A program made the translations under genes and the position numbers. This document shows, piece after piece, positions 33,999-42,086 of a stretch of 64,000 nucleotides of DNA. Location of the stretch: NCBI RefSeq assembly GCF_900102015.1, contig NZ_FNAT01000012.1, positions 1 through 64,000 of the forward strand. The letters run 5' to 3'. How positions within the stretch are numbered: the first letter of the stretch is position 1; the number at the start of each line of letters is the position of its first letter. Below the pieces are notes generated by a model. It saw only the letters and a list, made by a program, of their open reading frames with translations, made no database searches and had not been told where the DNA came from. The stretch comes from Limimaricola pyoseonensis. Lineage in GTDB: Bacteria; Pseudomonadota; Alphaproteobacteria; Rhodobacterales; Rhodobacteraceae.

Positions 33999-36614
33999 TC
34001 AGCTCTCTCTTGCCAGATCCGCAAGGATCTCGCGCAGCCGGCCGCCATAGCGCCCGGCGATCGCCGGGGCCGAGAAGTTCTTGCGGATGTAGCCATAGGC
34101 CGCCTCGGCCTTGGCCGCGCGCGCCTGCGGGTCGTCGAAGGCTGCGCGCATCTGGCGCGCCGCGTCCTCGACCGAGGGCTCGGCCCAGACCGAGCCGGGG
34201 CGCACGAAGATGTAGTCGCCCGGGCGCAGCTCGCTCTCCTCGTAATCGACCAGCCAGGCGGTCTCCTCCGAGCAGAAATCCATGTTGCCGGAATAGGCGG
34301 TGCAGATCACCGGCACCTTCAGCGCCATCGCCTCGATCATGCCGAAGCCCCAGCCCTCGGACTTGTGCAGCGAGATGTAGCAGTCCGAGCCGGCCTTGAG
34401 CTGCAGCAGGTCGCGGTAGCTCAGCGTCTCGTTCATGATCACGATGCGCGGGTCGCCGGCGATGATCGCGTCGACGCGGTCCCACAGGTTGACCTGCACC
34501 GGGTCGAACACGCTGTCGCGGTTCTGGGTCTTCACCACCAGCCGCGCCTCGGGCACGCCCTCGAAGGCCTTCTGGAAGGCCTTGAGCACCGAGACCGGGT
34601 TCTTGCGCTGCACGAAGGAGAAGCTGTCGAAGGCGACGAGGCAGACATAGTGGCTCTCGTCGAAGCGGAAGCGGCGGTTGACGAAGGCGCGCGCCGCCTC
34701 GCGGGTGATGTCGGGATGCTCCTCGTAGCACATGCCGACATTGACCACCGGCTTGCCCTTGGCGTCGGGCTTGTACATCTCGACGCCGTACTCGGTCGAG
34801 ACCCAGATCTCGTCGAGAAGCTCCATGCCGAGGTAGTGGCAATAGGCGGGCTTGTCGAGTTCCCAGAAGAAGTAGCCGATGTTGTAGGCGCCCGAGAACA
34901 CGTCGGGCTGGTAGGCATAGGCCAGCGGCGTGGATTCCGCGTTGAGGTGGATCAGGTTGATCTTGGCCGGGCCGTAATCCTCGATCAGCGTCTCGGAGCT
35001 GAAGCCCTCGGGCGCGGGGTTGTCGAGGTCGAAATCGACGCCGCGCACGCTCAGCTCGGTTTCGCGCAGGATCGCGGCCGAGAGCCGGGTCGCCTGCCCG
35101 AGGCCGGAGGCCTTGGCCAGCGGCCCGATCAGCTGCACGTCGACCTCCTCGCGCCCCGGATCGGGGACGGGCAGGGCGGCGGCCTCGTAGCGGTGGCCCG
35201 CCGGGTCGCGGGTCAGGAAGGAATAGCTGTCGAGGTCGAAGAATTTGCGGCGCAGCATCGCGGCGTAGCGCTCGCGCGGCAGGGCCAGCGTCGCGGGCGT
35301 TGCCGGCTCGGCCCCGTCATCCTCATCGGCTTCGCGCGCCTCGGCCTCGGCGCCGGCCTGCAGGAGCCCGTTGACGAAGGCCTCGAAATCCGAGCCGCCG
35401 CCGGGGTTTTCCGGGTTGGGGGCGAGAAGCGCGCTCATCTGCCCGCGCGGCACGTAGCGCAGCAGGTCGGGGCGCTTGGCCGCGTGCAGCATCAGGCTCA
35501 GCATCAGGGTCTTGCGGCCCTCGGCCGAGCCGGGATCGAGGAATTGCAGCTTCGGGCTGTCGAGGAAGTAGCGCTCGGTGAAGTAGCTCAGCGGGAAGGC
35601 GTCGAGCCGCCGCGAGGGGTGCACGCCGCGCAGCGCGTCGGCGTAGCGGTCGGGCACCAGGCAGTCCTCGAGGTTGAGATGCATGACGTCCTGATGCGCC
35701 CACCAGAACAGCACGTCGAGAAAGGCGTTGCGGTCGTTGAGGTTGAGCTTGCCCATCAGGTCGGGCCGGGCCGAGAGGCGCCACCAGATGACGCGGCTGA
35801 GCGCGTGGTTCTGCCCGCCCATGACCAGCGGCGCGTTCAGGTAGTCGATCTGCTCGGCCGAGAGCGGGGTGCGGCGCTTTTCCTGGCCGCGATAGGCGGT
35901 GAGGTACCAGTAGAGGAAGCGGTCGCCGTTCTCGAGGCCCTTCTCCACCGCGTAATGCTCGTCCATCCGGTAGCGGTAGCGCACGTAGTCGAGATAGGCG
36001 GGCTGGCCGCTTTCGGGGATGTCGGGGATCAGCCGCGCCTTGGTGAACATGGTGGCGTGGCGCGACAGCGCCGGCTGCGCGACCGGCGGCAGCGGCTCGG
36101 CGGCGGCGGGCGTCTCCTGCGCGAGCTCGAGCAGCGCCGCCAGCTCGGTCCTGAGCGCGAAGCGGCAGCGGGTGACGAGGTCGGCGCCGAGGCCGGGATT
36201 GCTGGCGTCGGGGGTCAGCTCGATCTTGCCCAGCTCGACCGCGCCGGCCCCTTCGGTGCGGACGCTGACCTTGCCGCCGGCGGCGGCGATCTTCTGGTAG
36301 AGCGCGTCGGTCAGGCCGAACTGGAAGCCGCAGGCCGCGTCGCCGCCGGTGGCGGCGCGCACGTCCTCGCGGATCGCGTCGGCGACGCCGGCATCGAGCA
36401 GCGTGTCACCGGCATAGATGGCGACCGGCACCCGGCCCTTCTTGCTCTCGCGGTGGATGACCCAGCCGCGGATCACGCCCTCGTCCGACAGCCCGTCCAC
36501 GTTGCCGCGGAACGCGCCGCGATACTGGTGGCCGTTGAGGTCGAGCGGGCCCTTGATCGCGCGGCGGGCGGCCGAGCGCAGTTTTCTGGTCAGCGGGATG
36601 CCGGCGGGGCTCAT
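33999..36614 (-). CDS. Large GT4-type glycosyltransferase with long N-terminal region
   Basis: 871 residues. The C-terminal half (from about residue 490) is a GT4-like domain: VDVQLIGPLAKASGLGQATR, YNIGYFFWELDKPAYCHYLG, EIWVSTEYGVEMY, FSFVQRKNPVSVLKAFQKAF, LHKSEGWGFGMIEAMALKVP with the donor-binding E(x7)E, and AYSGNMDFCSEETAWLV. The N-terminal 480 residues contain a possible carbohydrate-binding part (VDGLSDEGVIRGWV) and a helical part, YRYRMDEHYAVEKGLENGDR. The combination is common in rhodobacteral polysaccharide clusters, but the reaction is unknown. The start lies 14 bp after the gmd stop. Confidence 0.85.
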   Translation of the reverse strand: MSPAGIPLTRKLRSAARRAIKGPLDLNGHQYRGAFRGNVDGLSDEGVIRGWVIHRESKKGRVPVAIYAGDTLLDAGVADAIREDVRAATGGDAACGFQFGLTDALYQKIAAAGGKVSVRTEGAGAVELGKIELTPDASNPGLGADLVTRCRFALRTELAALLELAQETPAAAEPLPPVAQPALSRHATMFTKARLIPDIPESGQPAYLDYVRYRYRMDEHYAVEKGLENGDRFLYWYLTAYRGQEKRRTPLSAEQIDYLNAPLVMGGQNHALSRVIWWRLSARPDLMGKLNLNDRNAFLDVLFWWAHQDVMHLNLEDCLVPDRYADALRGVHPSRRLDAFPLSYFTERYFLDSPKLQFLDPGSAEGRKTLMLSLMLHAAKRPDLLRYVPRGQMSALLAPNPENPGGGSDFEAFVNGLLQAGAEAEAREADEDDGAEPATPATLALPRERYAAMLRRKFFDLDSYSFLTRDPAGHRYEAAALPVPDPGREEVDVQLIGPLAKASGLGQATRLSAAILRETELSVRGVDFDLDNPAPEGFSSETLIEDYGPAKINLIHLNAESTPLAYAYQPDVFSGAYNIGYFFWELDKPAYCHYLGMELLDEIWVSTEYGVEMYKPDAKGKPVVNVGMCYEEHPDITREAARAFVNRRFRFDESHYVCLVAFDSFSFVQRKNPVSVLKAFQKAFEGVPEARLVVKTQNRDSVFDPVQVNLWDRVDAIIAGDPRIVIMNETLSYRDLLQLKAGSDCYISLHKSEGWGFGMIEAMALKVPVICTAYSGNMDFCSEETAWLVDYEESELRPGDYIFVRPGSVWAEPSVEDAARQMRAAFDDPQARAAKAEAAYGYIRKNFSAPAIAGRYGGRLREILADLARES

Positions 36615-36628
36615 GCGGACCGGCCCCG

Positions 36629-37642
36629 TCAGGAGAGCGCGTCGTAGTCGGAGCGGGCCATCATCTCGGCCAGCTGCCGGATGTCGACCTTGGGCGCCCA
36701 GCCCAGCGTCTCGCGCGCCTTGCTGGCGTCGCCGATCAGCAGGTCGACCTCGGCGGGGCGGAAGAACTTCTCGTTGATCTCGACGATCCGCTTGCCGGTC
36801 TTGTGGTCGGTCGCGGTCTCGTTGACGCCCTCGCCCTCCCAGACCAGCTCCATGCCCAGCACGCCCGCGGCGTGGCTGACGAAGTCGCGGATCGTGGTGG
36901 TGACGCCGGTGGCCAGCACGTAGTCGTCGGCCTCGTCCTGCTGCAGCATCCGCCACATGCCCTCGACATAGTCGCCGGCGAAGCCCCAGTCGCGCTGCGC
37001 GTCCATGTTGCCGAGCTGGATCGCGTCGGTGCCGCCATGCGCGAGGCGCGCCAGGCCCAGCGTGATCTTGCGGGTGACGAATTCCTTGCCGCGCAGCGGG
37101 CTCTCATGGTTGAACAGGATGCCCGAGGAGGCGTGCATCCCGAAGCTCTCGCGGTAGTTCATGGTGATGTAGTGGCCGTAGACCTTGGCCACGCCATAGG
37201 GCGAGCGCGGGTAGAGCGGGGTGGTCTCGCGCTGCGGCACCTCCTGCACGAGGCCGAACATCTCGGAGGTCGAGGCCTGGTAGAAGCGGCAGTCCGGGCG
37301 CAGCGTGCGCAGCGTGTCGAGGACCCGGATCACGCCCATGCCGTCGACATCGGCGGTGTAGATCGGCAGGTCCCACGAGGTGCCGACGAAGCTCTGGGCC
37401 GCGAGGTTGTAGAACTCGTCCATCGCGACGTCGCGGATCACGCGGAAGATGTTGTTCTGCTCGGAGAGGTCGAACTCGTGCAGATGCACCTTGCCGGTGA
37501 TGCCGAGGATGTCGAGCCGGGTGGTCTCGGGGTGCGAGATCCGCCGCACGCCGCCATGCACCTCGTAGCCCTTCTCGAGCAGCAGCTTGGCCAGGTAGGC
37601 GCCGTCCTGGCCCGTGATGCCGGTGATGAATGCGGTTTTCAT
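36629..37642 (-). CDS. gmd: GDP-mannose 4,6-dehydratase
   Basis: 337 residues. The NAD-binding start AFITGITGQDGAYLAKLLL is diagnostic of Gmd. It continues with YNLAAQSFVGTSWD, the catalytic STSEMFGLVQE, YPRSPYGVAKVYGH with the Tyr-Lys pair, and NHESPLRGKEFVTRKI. It converts GDP-mannose (from ManC, same operon) to GDP-4-keto-6-deoxy-mannose. The follow-up enzyme, such as GDP-L-fucose synthase or Rmd, is not in the window, so the end product cannot be stated. Confidence 0.95.
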   Translation of the reverse strand: MKTAFITGITGQDGAYLAKLLLEKGYEVHGGVRRISHPETTRLDILGITGKVHLHEFDLSEQNNIFRVIRDVAMDEFYNLAAQSFVGTSWDLPIYTADVDGMGVIRVLDTLRTLRPDCRFYQASTSEMFGLVQEVPQRETTPLYPRSPYGVAKVYGHYITMNYRESFGMHASSGILFNHESPLRGKEFVTRKITLGLARLAHGGTDAIQLGNMDAQRDWGFAGDYVEGMWRMLQQDEADDYVLATGVTTTIRDFVSHAAGVLGMELVWEGEGVNETATDHKTGKRIVEINEKFFRPAEVDLLIGDASKARETLGWAPKVDIRQLAEMMARSDYDALS

Positions 37643-37674
37643 GTGACGTGAAGCCCCTCGTTTCCCTTGCGGGA

Positions 37675-38646
37675 TTACCTATTCGGGGGGGTGAGCGAAC
37701 GCAACGCGCTTGTGATCGCGGCGAATCCGCGTCCCTGCGGCCCCGGCGCGGCACTTGGCGCGGCGGGCGGGGATTTCGCTTGGGATATGGAGGGGTTGGA
37801 GATGCGCCAGAGCTGCAGGCCGAGCGGGCGCGGATCTTCGCTCATCCCCAGCGCCTGTGGCGAAGCGGCATCGTGGAAGCCGAAAACCAGCTCCCGGTCG
37901 CGGAAAGGGGCGGCGGGGGGCAGCGCGATCTCGAGCCGGACCTCCGGCCCGGGCAGGGCGGTGGGGGCGAGCAGGCGCCGGCCGTCGCAGTGGATCTCGA
38001 CCCGCAGGGGCGGGTGGCCCTCGGGGCGGGGCAGCGCCCGGCCCTCGAGCAGCAACCGCGCCTCATTGCAGAGATGGCCGGGCAGGCGCAGCCGGGCGCG
38101 GTCGCCGATCGACCAGGCCCCGCCCTCGGCGTCGGGCGGCGCCCAGCCGTCCTGCAGGATCTCCGCCCCCGCCGCTTCGGCGGCCAGGTCGAGCGGGAGG
38201 GAGAGGGCCGGCCGGCCGGGCGCCAGCGCCAGCAGCCGCAGGCCGAGCAGGCGCTCGTCGGGCGAGTGGCCGCGCCGAAGCGGGCTGTCGATGGCGTCGA
38301 GCGCGAAGCGGATGGCGCTGAAGGCCGCGCCTTCGGCATGGCGGGGGGTCCGCAGCGGCAGCGAGAGCGGCGCCTCGCTCGTGACCGCGACGGCGATGTC
38401 GGGGTGGCCGGGGCTCGTGACGCGCAACTGGCGCGGCCGGTCCGGCGTGGCGCCGAAGACCGACAGCCGCACCGGCAGAGACACCGGCTCGGGCCAGCGG
38501 GCGGCCTCGACCTCGAGCAGCGCCTGCGGGTGGCGCGACCAGATCGGCTCGGGCCCGGCATGCCAGCCGCGGCCGAGCCGCAGGCCGGGTGCCGGCTCGG
38601 GGCGCGGCAGGGGGGCGTCGAACAGGCCGCGCGCGGCGTTTCTCAT
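37675..38646 (-). CDS. Hypothetical protein, beta-rich, in glycosyltransferase operon
   Basis: 323 residues, unrecognised. It is composed of short beta-like stretches (LSLPVRLSVFGATP, LRVTSPGHPDIAVAV, LRVEIHCDGRRLL, EVRLEIALPPAAPFRDRELVFGF) and has no catalytic motif. The pattern resembles the C-terminal third of the tandem GT4 protein encoded just upstream, suggesting a common carbohydrate-binding-like fold. Its ATG overlaps the upstream stop by 4 bp (ATGA), so the two proteins are probably made together. No signal peptide or membrane segment. Confidence 0.6.
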   Translation of the reverse strand: MRNAARGLFDAPLPRPEPAPGLRLGRGWHAGPEPIWSRHPQALLEVEAARWPEPVSLPVRLSVFGATPDRPRQLRVTSPGHPDIAVAVTSEAPLSLPLRTPRHAEGAAFSAIRFALDAIDSPLRRGHSPDERLLGLRLLALAPGRPALSLPLDLAAEAAGAEILQDGWAPPDAEGGAWSIGDRARLRLPGHLCNEARLLLEGRALPRPEGHPPLRVEIHCDGRRLLAPTALPGPEVRLEIALPPAAPFRDRELVFGFHDAASPQALGMSEDPRPLGLQLWRISNPSISQAKSPPAAPSAAPGPQGRGFAAITSALRSLTPPNR

Positions 38647-41600
38647 GCTGCGGGCTCCTGCTTGCCGTCTGCGTCGCCGGGGATGAAGGCGATGTCGGTC
38701 AGGGCGAGGCCGGCGAGGGTGTCGCAGGCGCCCAGGCCCAGATCGGCCGGGGTCATCAGCGATGTGAGCGCGATCTCCAGCACGGCGGGGGCGAGGCCGG
38801 CGAGGTCGGCCTCGCCGAGCGGCAGCACCAGCCGGCGGGGCTGGTCGTCGCTCCAGGCCTGTTCGGCCAGGTGCCGGCCGTTCCAGCGGATCACCGCGCC
38901 GCTCGGCCGTTCGGCGGTGGCGACGGGGCGCAGCCCGATCTCGAGCCGCCCGGCGGGGCAGCCCGGCAGCAGCGGCAGGCGCAGCGCGACGCGGTCGCGC
39001 GTCGTGCCGACGCCCCAGGGGGCCGCATGGGCGAGGCCGGCGGCGATGGCGGCGCGGTGGCTCTCGATCGCGAAGTCGATCTCTAGGCCCTGCGCGCCCT
39101 CGCTCCAGAGCCCCGGTTGGTCGAGATGCGACAGCGGGTTGGAGATGTCCGGGTCGAGCAGGGTGGCCGAGACCAGCGCGAGGCCGAGCACGCCGGGCGG
39201 CGTGGCGGCTTCCGGGGTCCCGGATGCAGGGGCGGGGGCCACGGGGAAGTCGAGGGCAAGGTCCAGTGCGCCGTCCGGCCCGGCTTCGGGCACGCCAAGC
39301 AGCAGCTCGCGCGGGAAGTCCTCGGGCCCGGCCGGGGCGTCGTGCAGCACGGTGTCGCCGAGACGCAGGCGCAGGCGCTGCCGCCGGTCGAGCCAGGGCG
39401 GCGGCGCGAGCTTCAGAAGCAGCAGGCGGGCCGCGCCTTCTGCGGGCGCCGTGCCGATCCGCAGGCCGGCTTGCGGGGCCGCCATCCAGCGCATCTCGCC
39501 CGAGGCGGGGTGCCAGCCGGATTTGAAGCCGAGCCGCAGCGGCGGCGCGGCGGGGCCGGCGGCGGCCGTGAGGCCGGGGGCGAGCGGGCGGTGGGTCGCG
39601 ATCGGGCGGGGGGCGGCGAGCACGTCGCAAAGGGTCCGGGCGTGGCCGTCCCAGTCCCGCCTCTGGCCGGGGCGCAGACCCTCGCGCAGGTCGCCGGGCC
39701 GCGCGGCGCGCTCGGCCAGCTGCGAGATCCGCTCGGCCCAGCCGGGGATGTCGTCGGGGTCGAGCCGCTCCTCGGCAGCCGCCGCGCCGTCGCGGAAGGC
39801 GGGGATGTCGCTGGCCAGATGCGGCGTGCCGCGGCGCAGGCTCTCGGTCACGGGCCAGTCCCAGCCCTCGTCGAGCGCGGGGCAGAGGCTGAACAGGCAG
39901 TTTTCATAGAGCCAGTCGCGATCGGCGGGGGTGGTGCCGTCCAGCAGGTGGACGCGCCCGGCGAGGCGCGGGTCGCCGGCGATCTGCCGGGCCAGGTCGG
40001 GGTCGGACAGCCGGCCCGGCAGCACGAGATGCAGGTCGGGGTGCCGGTCCTCGTTGGCGAAGCGCGACCAGACGCGCTGCAGCAGGTGCAGGTTGCGCCG
40101 CGCCGCGACCGGCCCGTCGACCAGCACGAAGCGCCGCTTGGCGAGGCGTTCGGCGATGGCGGAAGCGGGGGCGGCGGGCCGGGGCGGGGCGGGCTCGGTT
40201 TCGCGCTCTGCCATCCCGCTCAGCACGGTGACGTCGAGCGGCGCGCCGGCGCGGTCGGCCTCGACCAGCGCGGCGTCGCGGGCGCAATGCGGCGACAGCA
40301 CCGCGAGGTGGTCGAGGCAGGCGAAGAGCCGGTGGGCACGCGGCCGGAGGGCGGCGGCGTGCTCGGCGGGGAAGAGCGCGGGCCGCGCATGGGCGGCGAG
40401 GTCGGGCACGACGGCGGCGAGGCCGGCGCCCGAGCGGGTTTTCAGATCCTCGAGATCGCGCAGATAGGCGTCGCTCTCCTGCCAGGCCTCGCCGGTGACG
40501 AGCAGCGTCTCGTCGGGGTCGAGCCGGGCCGGCTCCGGCGCACCGTCGCGCCCGGCCTGCGCGAGGTGGCGCGCGGCCTGGGCGGGGCTGGCGAAGGCGG
40601 CCGGCATCTCGGCGAAGCGGCGATGGGCGGGATGCCAGGCGACCAGGCGCGGCGGTTCGGGGCTGCGCAGGAAGGCCGCGACGAGCGCGGGCTGCGGGCT
40701 CTCCGGCCCGGCCCGGTCGAGGCCGGTGACGTCGAGCACGAGCTTCGGCGCCGCGCGGGGGGTGGGCTGGCATGGGGCCGGAAGCGGGTCCGCGGCGGCG
40801 GCGGTGGCGTAGGCGCGCGCGGTCGCCTCGGCATGGGCGGCCCAGCCGTGTTCGCGCGCGACCATCCGCGCCAGCTCCGGGCCGCGCGAGGCGTCGGCGG
40901 CCAGCGTCTCGGCCAGCGCGGCGCGGATGCTGCCCTCGTCGCCGGGGTCGCAGTAGCGCGCGAGATCGCCGAAATACTCGCGCTCGGAAGAGCGGTCCGA
41001 CAGCACGAGGTCGGTGCCCGCCGCCGCCGCCTCGAGCGCGGCGAGCGAGGCGCCCTCGGCCCAGCTCGGCAGCGCGAAGGCCCGCGCGCCGGCAAGCGCC
41101 GAGCGCATCATCTCGCCGCCATGCGGCACCCGGCCGGTCATGACGAGGTCGGGGCCGCCCTCGGCCCGGAGCTGCGCGGCATAGGCGGAGCTGCCGGCAT
41201 GGCCCATCAGCACCAGCCGGGCCGGCAGGTCGCGCATCGCGCGCGCCAGCCGCAGCTGGTTCTTGCGCTCCTCGATCCGGGCGATGCAGAGCACGTAGTC
41301 GCGCGGGCCGGGACGGTCCTGCAGCCATGTCGCGCGGAACAGCTCCGGCTCGCCGCCCTGCCAGAGCGCCGCGTCGACCGGGTTGCGCAGCAGGCTTGCG
41401 CGCGCGTCGGGCACGCGGGCGCCGATCTCCTCGAGGCCTGCGCGCTCGCGCGCGCTCAGGAACACCACGTGATCGGCGAGCGCGATCATCTCGCGCAGCA
41501 TGGCGTGGTAGCCGGGCGTGATCTCGTGCAGCCGGCCCCGGCCCTGCAAATAGCGCCGCATCGCGCCCCGCGCGGCGGGGTCGGGGGCGTCGGCCCAGAG

Positions 41601-41903
41601 CGGCATCTCGGAGAAGTCGAGATAGATCGGCGAGAACACGATCCGTTTGCCCGCCCGCCGCAGCCGGCGCAGCATGCGCAGCGCGTTCTCGGGCGGCCAG
41701 ACGTTGAAGAGATGCACGACGTCCTCGGGGATCCGCGCGATCGGCTGGTCGGGCGTGAGATGCGCGGCCGTGGCCGCGACACCTGCGTCGCGCAGCGCCT
41801 GCGCGGTGCGCGGCACCCGCACGCTCGGGCCGCCTTGGGTGGTGTCCTCGGCGCCATGCGTCAGCAGGCGGACGGGTCGGTCGAAGGGCGGCTGCGGCGT
41901 CAC
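38643..41903 (-). CDS. Tandem GT4-GT4 glycosyltransferase with C-terminal beta-rich domain
   Basis: 1086 residues. The first GT4-type domain spans about 10-370 (GGPSVRVPRTAQAL, VLCIARIEERKNQLRLARAM, ALPSWAEGASLAALEAAAAG, CDPGDEGSIRAALAE). A second spans about 395-720 (RFVLVDGPVAARRNLHLL, HLVLPGRLSDPDLARQI, SLCPALDEGWDWPVTESLRRG). The tail of about 330 residues is beta-rich and unrecognised. It is probably a dual-activity transferase extending a repeat unit. The GTG at 41903 has GAGG six bases upstream; the frame extends to 42008 without similarity. First gene of the long operon ending with manC. Confidence 0.83.
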   Translation of the reverse strand: MTPQPPFDRPVRLLTHGAEDTTQGGPSVRVPRTAQALRDAGVAATAAHLTPDQPIARIPEDVVHLFNVWPPENALRMLRRLRRAGKRIVFSPIYLDFSEMPLWADAPDPAARGAMRRYLQGRGRLHEITPGYHAMLREMIALADHVVFLSARERAGLEEIGARVPDARASLLRNPVDAALWQGGEPELFRATWLQDRPGPRDYVLCIARIEERKNQLRLARAMRDLPARLVLMGHAGSSAYAAQLRAEGGPDLVMTGRVPHGGEMMRSALAGARAFALPSWAEGASLAALEAAAAGTDLVLSDRSSEREYFGDLARYCDPGDEGSIRAALAETLAADASRGPELARMVAREHGWAAHAEATARAYATAAAADPLPAPCQPTPRAAPKLVLDVTGLDRAGPESPQPALVAAFLRSPEPPRLVAWHPAHRRFAEMPAAFASPAQAARHLAQAGRDGAPEPARLDPDETLLVTGEAWQESDAYLRDLEDLKTRSGAGLAAVVPDLAAHARPALFPAEHAAALRPRAHRLFACLDHLAVLSPHCARDAALVEADRAGAPLDVTVLSGMAERETEPAPPRPAAPASAIAERLAKRRFVLVDGPVAARRNLHLLQRVWSRFANEDRHPDLHLVLPGRLSDPDLARQIAGDPRLAGRVHLLDGTTPADRDWLYENCLFSLCPALDEGWDWPVTESLRRGTPHLASDIPAFRDGAAAAEERLDPDDIPGWAERISQLAERAARPGDLREGLRPGQRRDWDGHARTLCDVLAAPRPIATHRPLAPGLTAAAGPAAPPLRLGFKSGWHPASGEMRWMAAPQAGLRIGTAPAEGAARLLLLKLAPPPWLDRRQRLRLRLGDTVLHDAPAGPEDFPRELLLGVPEAGPDGALDLALDFPVAPAPASGTPEAATPPGVLGLALVSATLLDPDISNPLSHLDQPGLWSEGAQGLEIDFAIESHRAAIAAGLAHAAPWGVGTTRDRVALRLPLLPGCPAGRLEIGLRPVATAERPSGAVIRWNGRHLAEQAWSDDQPRRLVLPLGEADLAGLAPAVLEIALTSLMTPADLGLGACDTLAGLALTDIAFIPGDADGKQEPAA

Positions 41904-42086
41904 GGGCGCCTCGCCGCGTGGGGACCGCTGGAAATCCGGGGCGATGTCGCGGCCATGTGCTCTCCCACGGATAAGGCGGGACGACGGGCCCCCATGGGGA
42001 AGTGTCATACACGCAAAGCGGGATCAAGCGCAGCGAGGCGGGCGGCGGAACTGGTCATTCCACCGGTGCGGCACTATGGCTGTCGG

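Noticed and set aside
39117-42086. Long upstream extension of the RgpF fusion frame
   Set aside because: Antisense to the GT4-GT4 gene; similarity begins only at the ATG at 42087.
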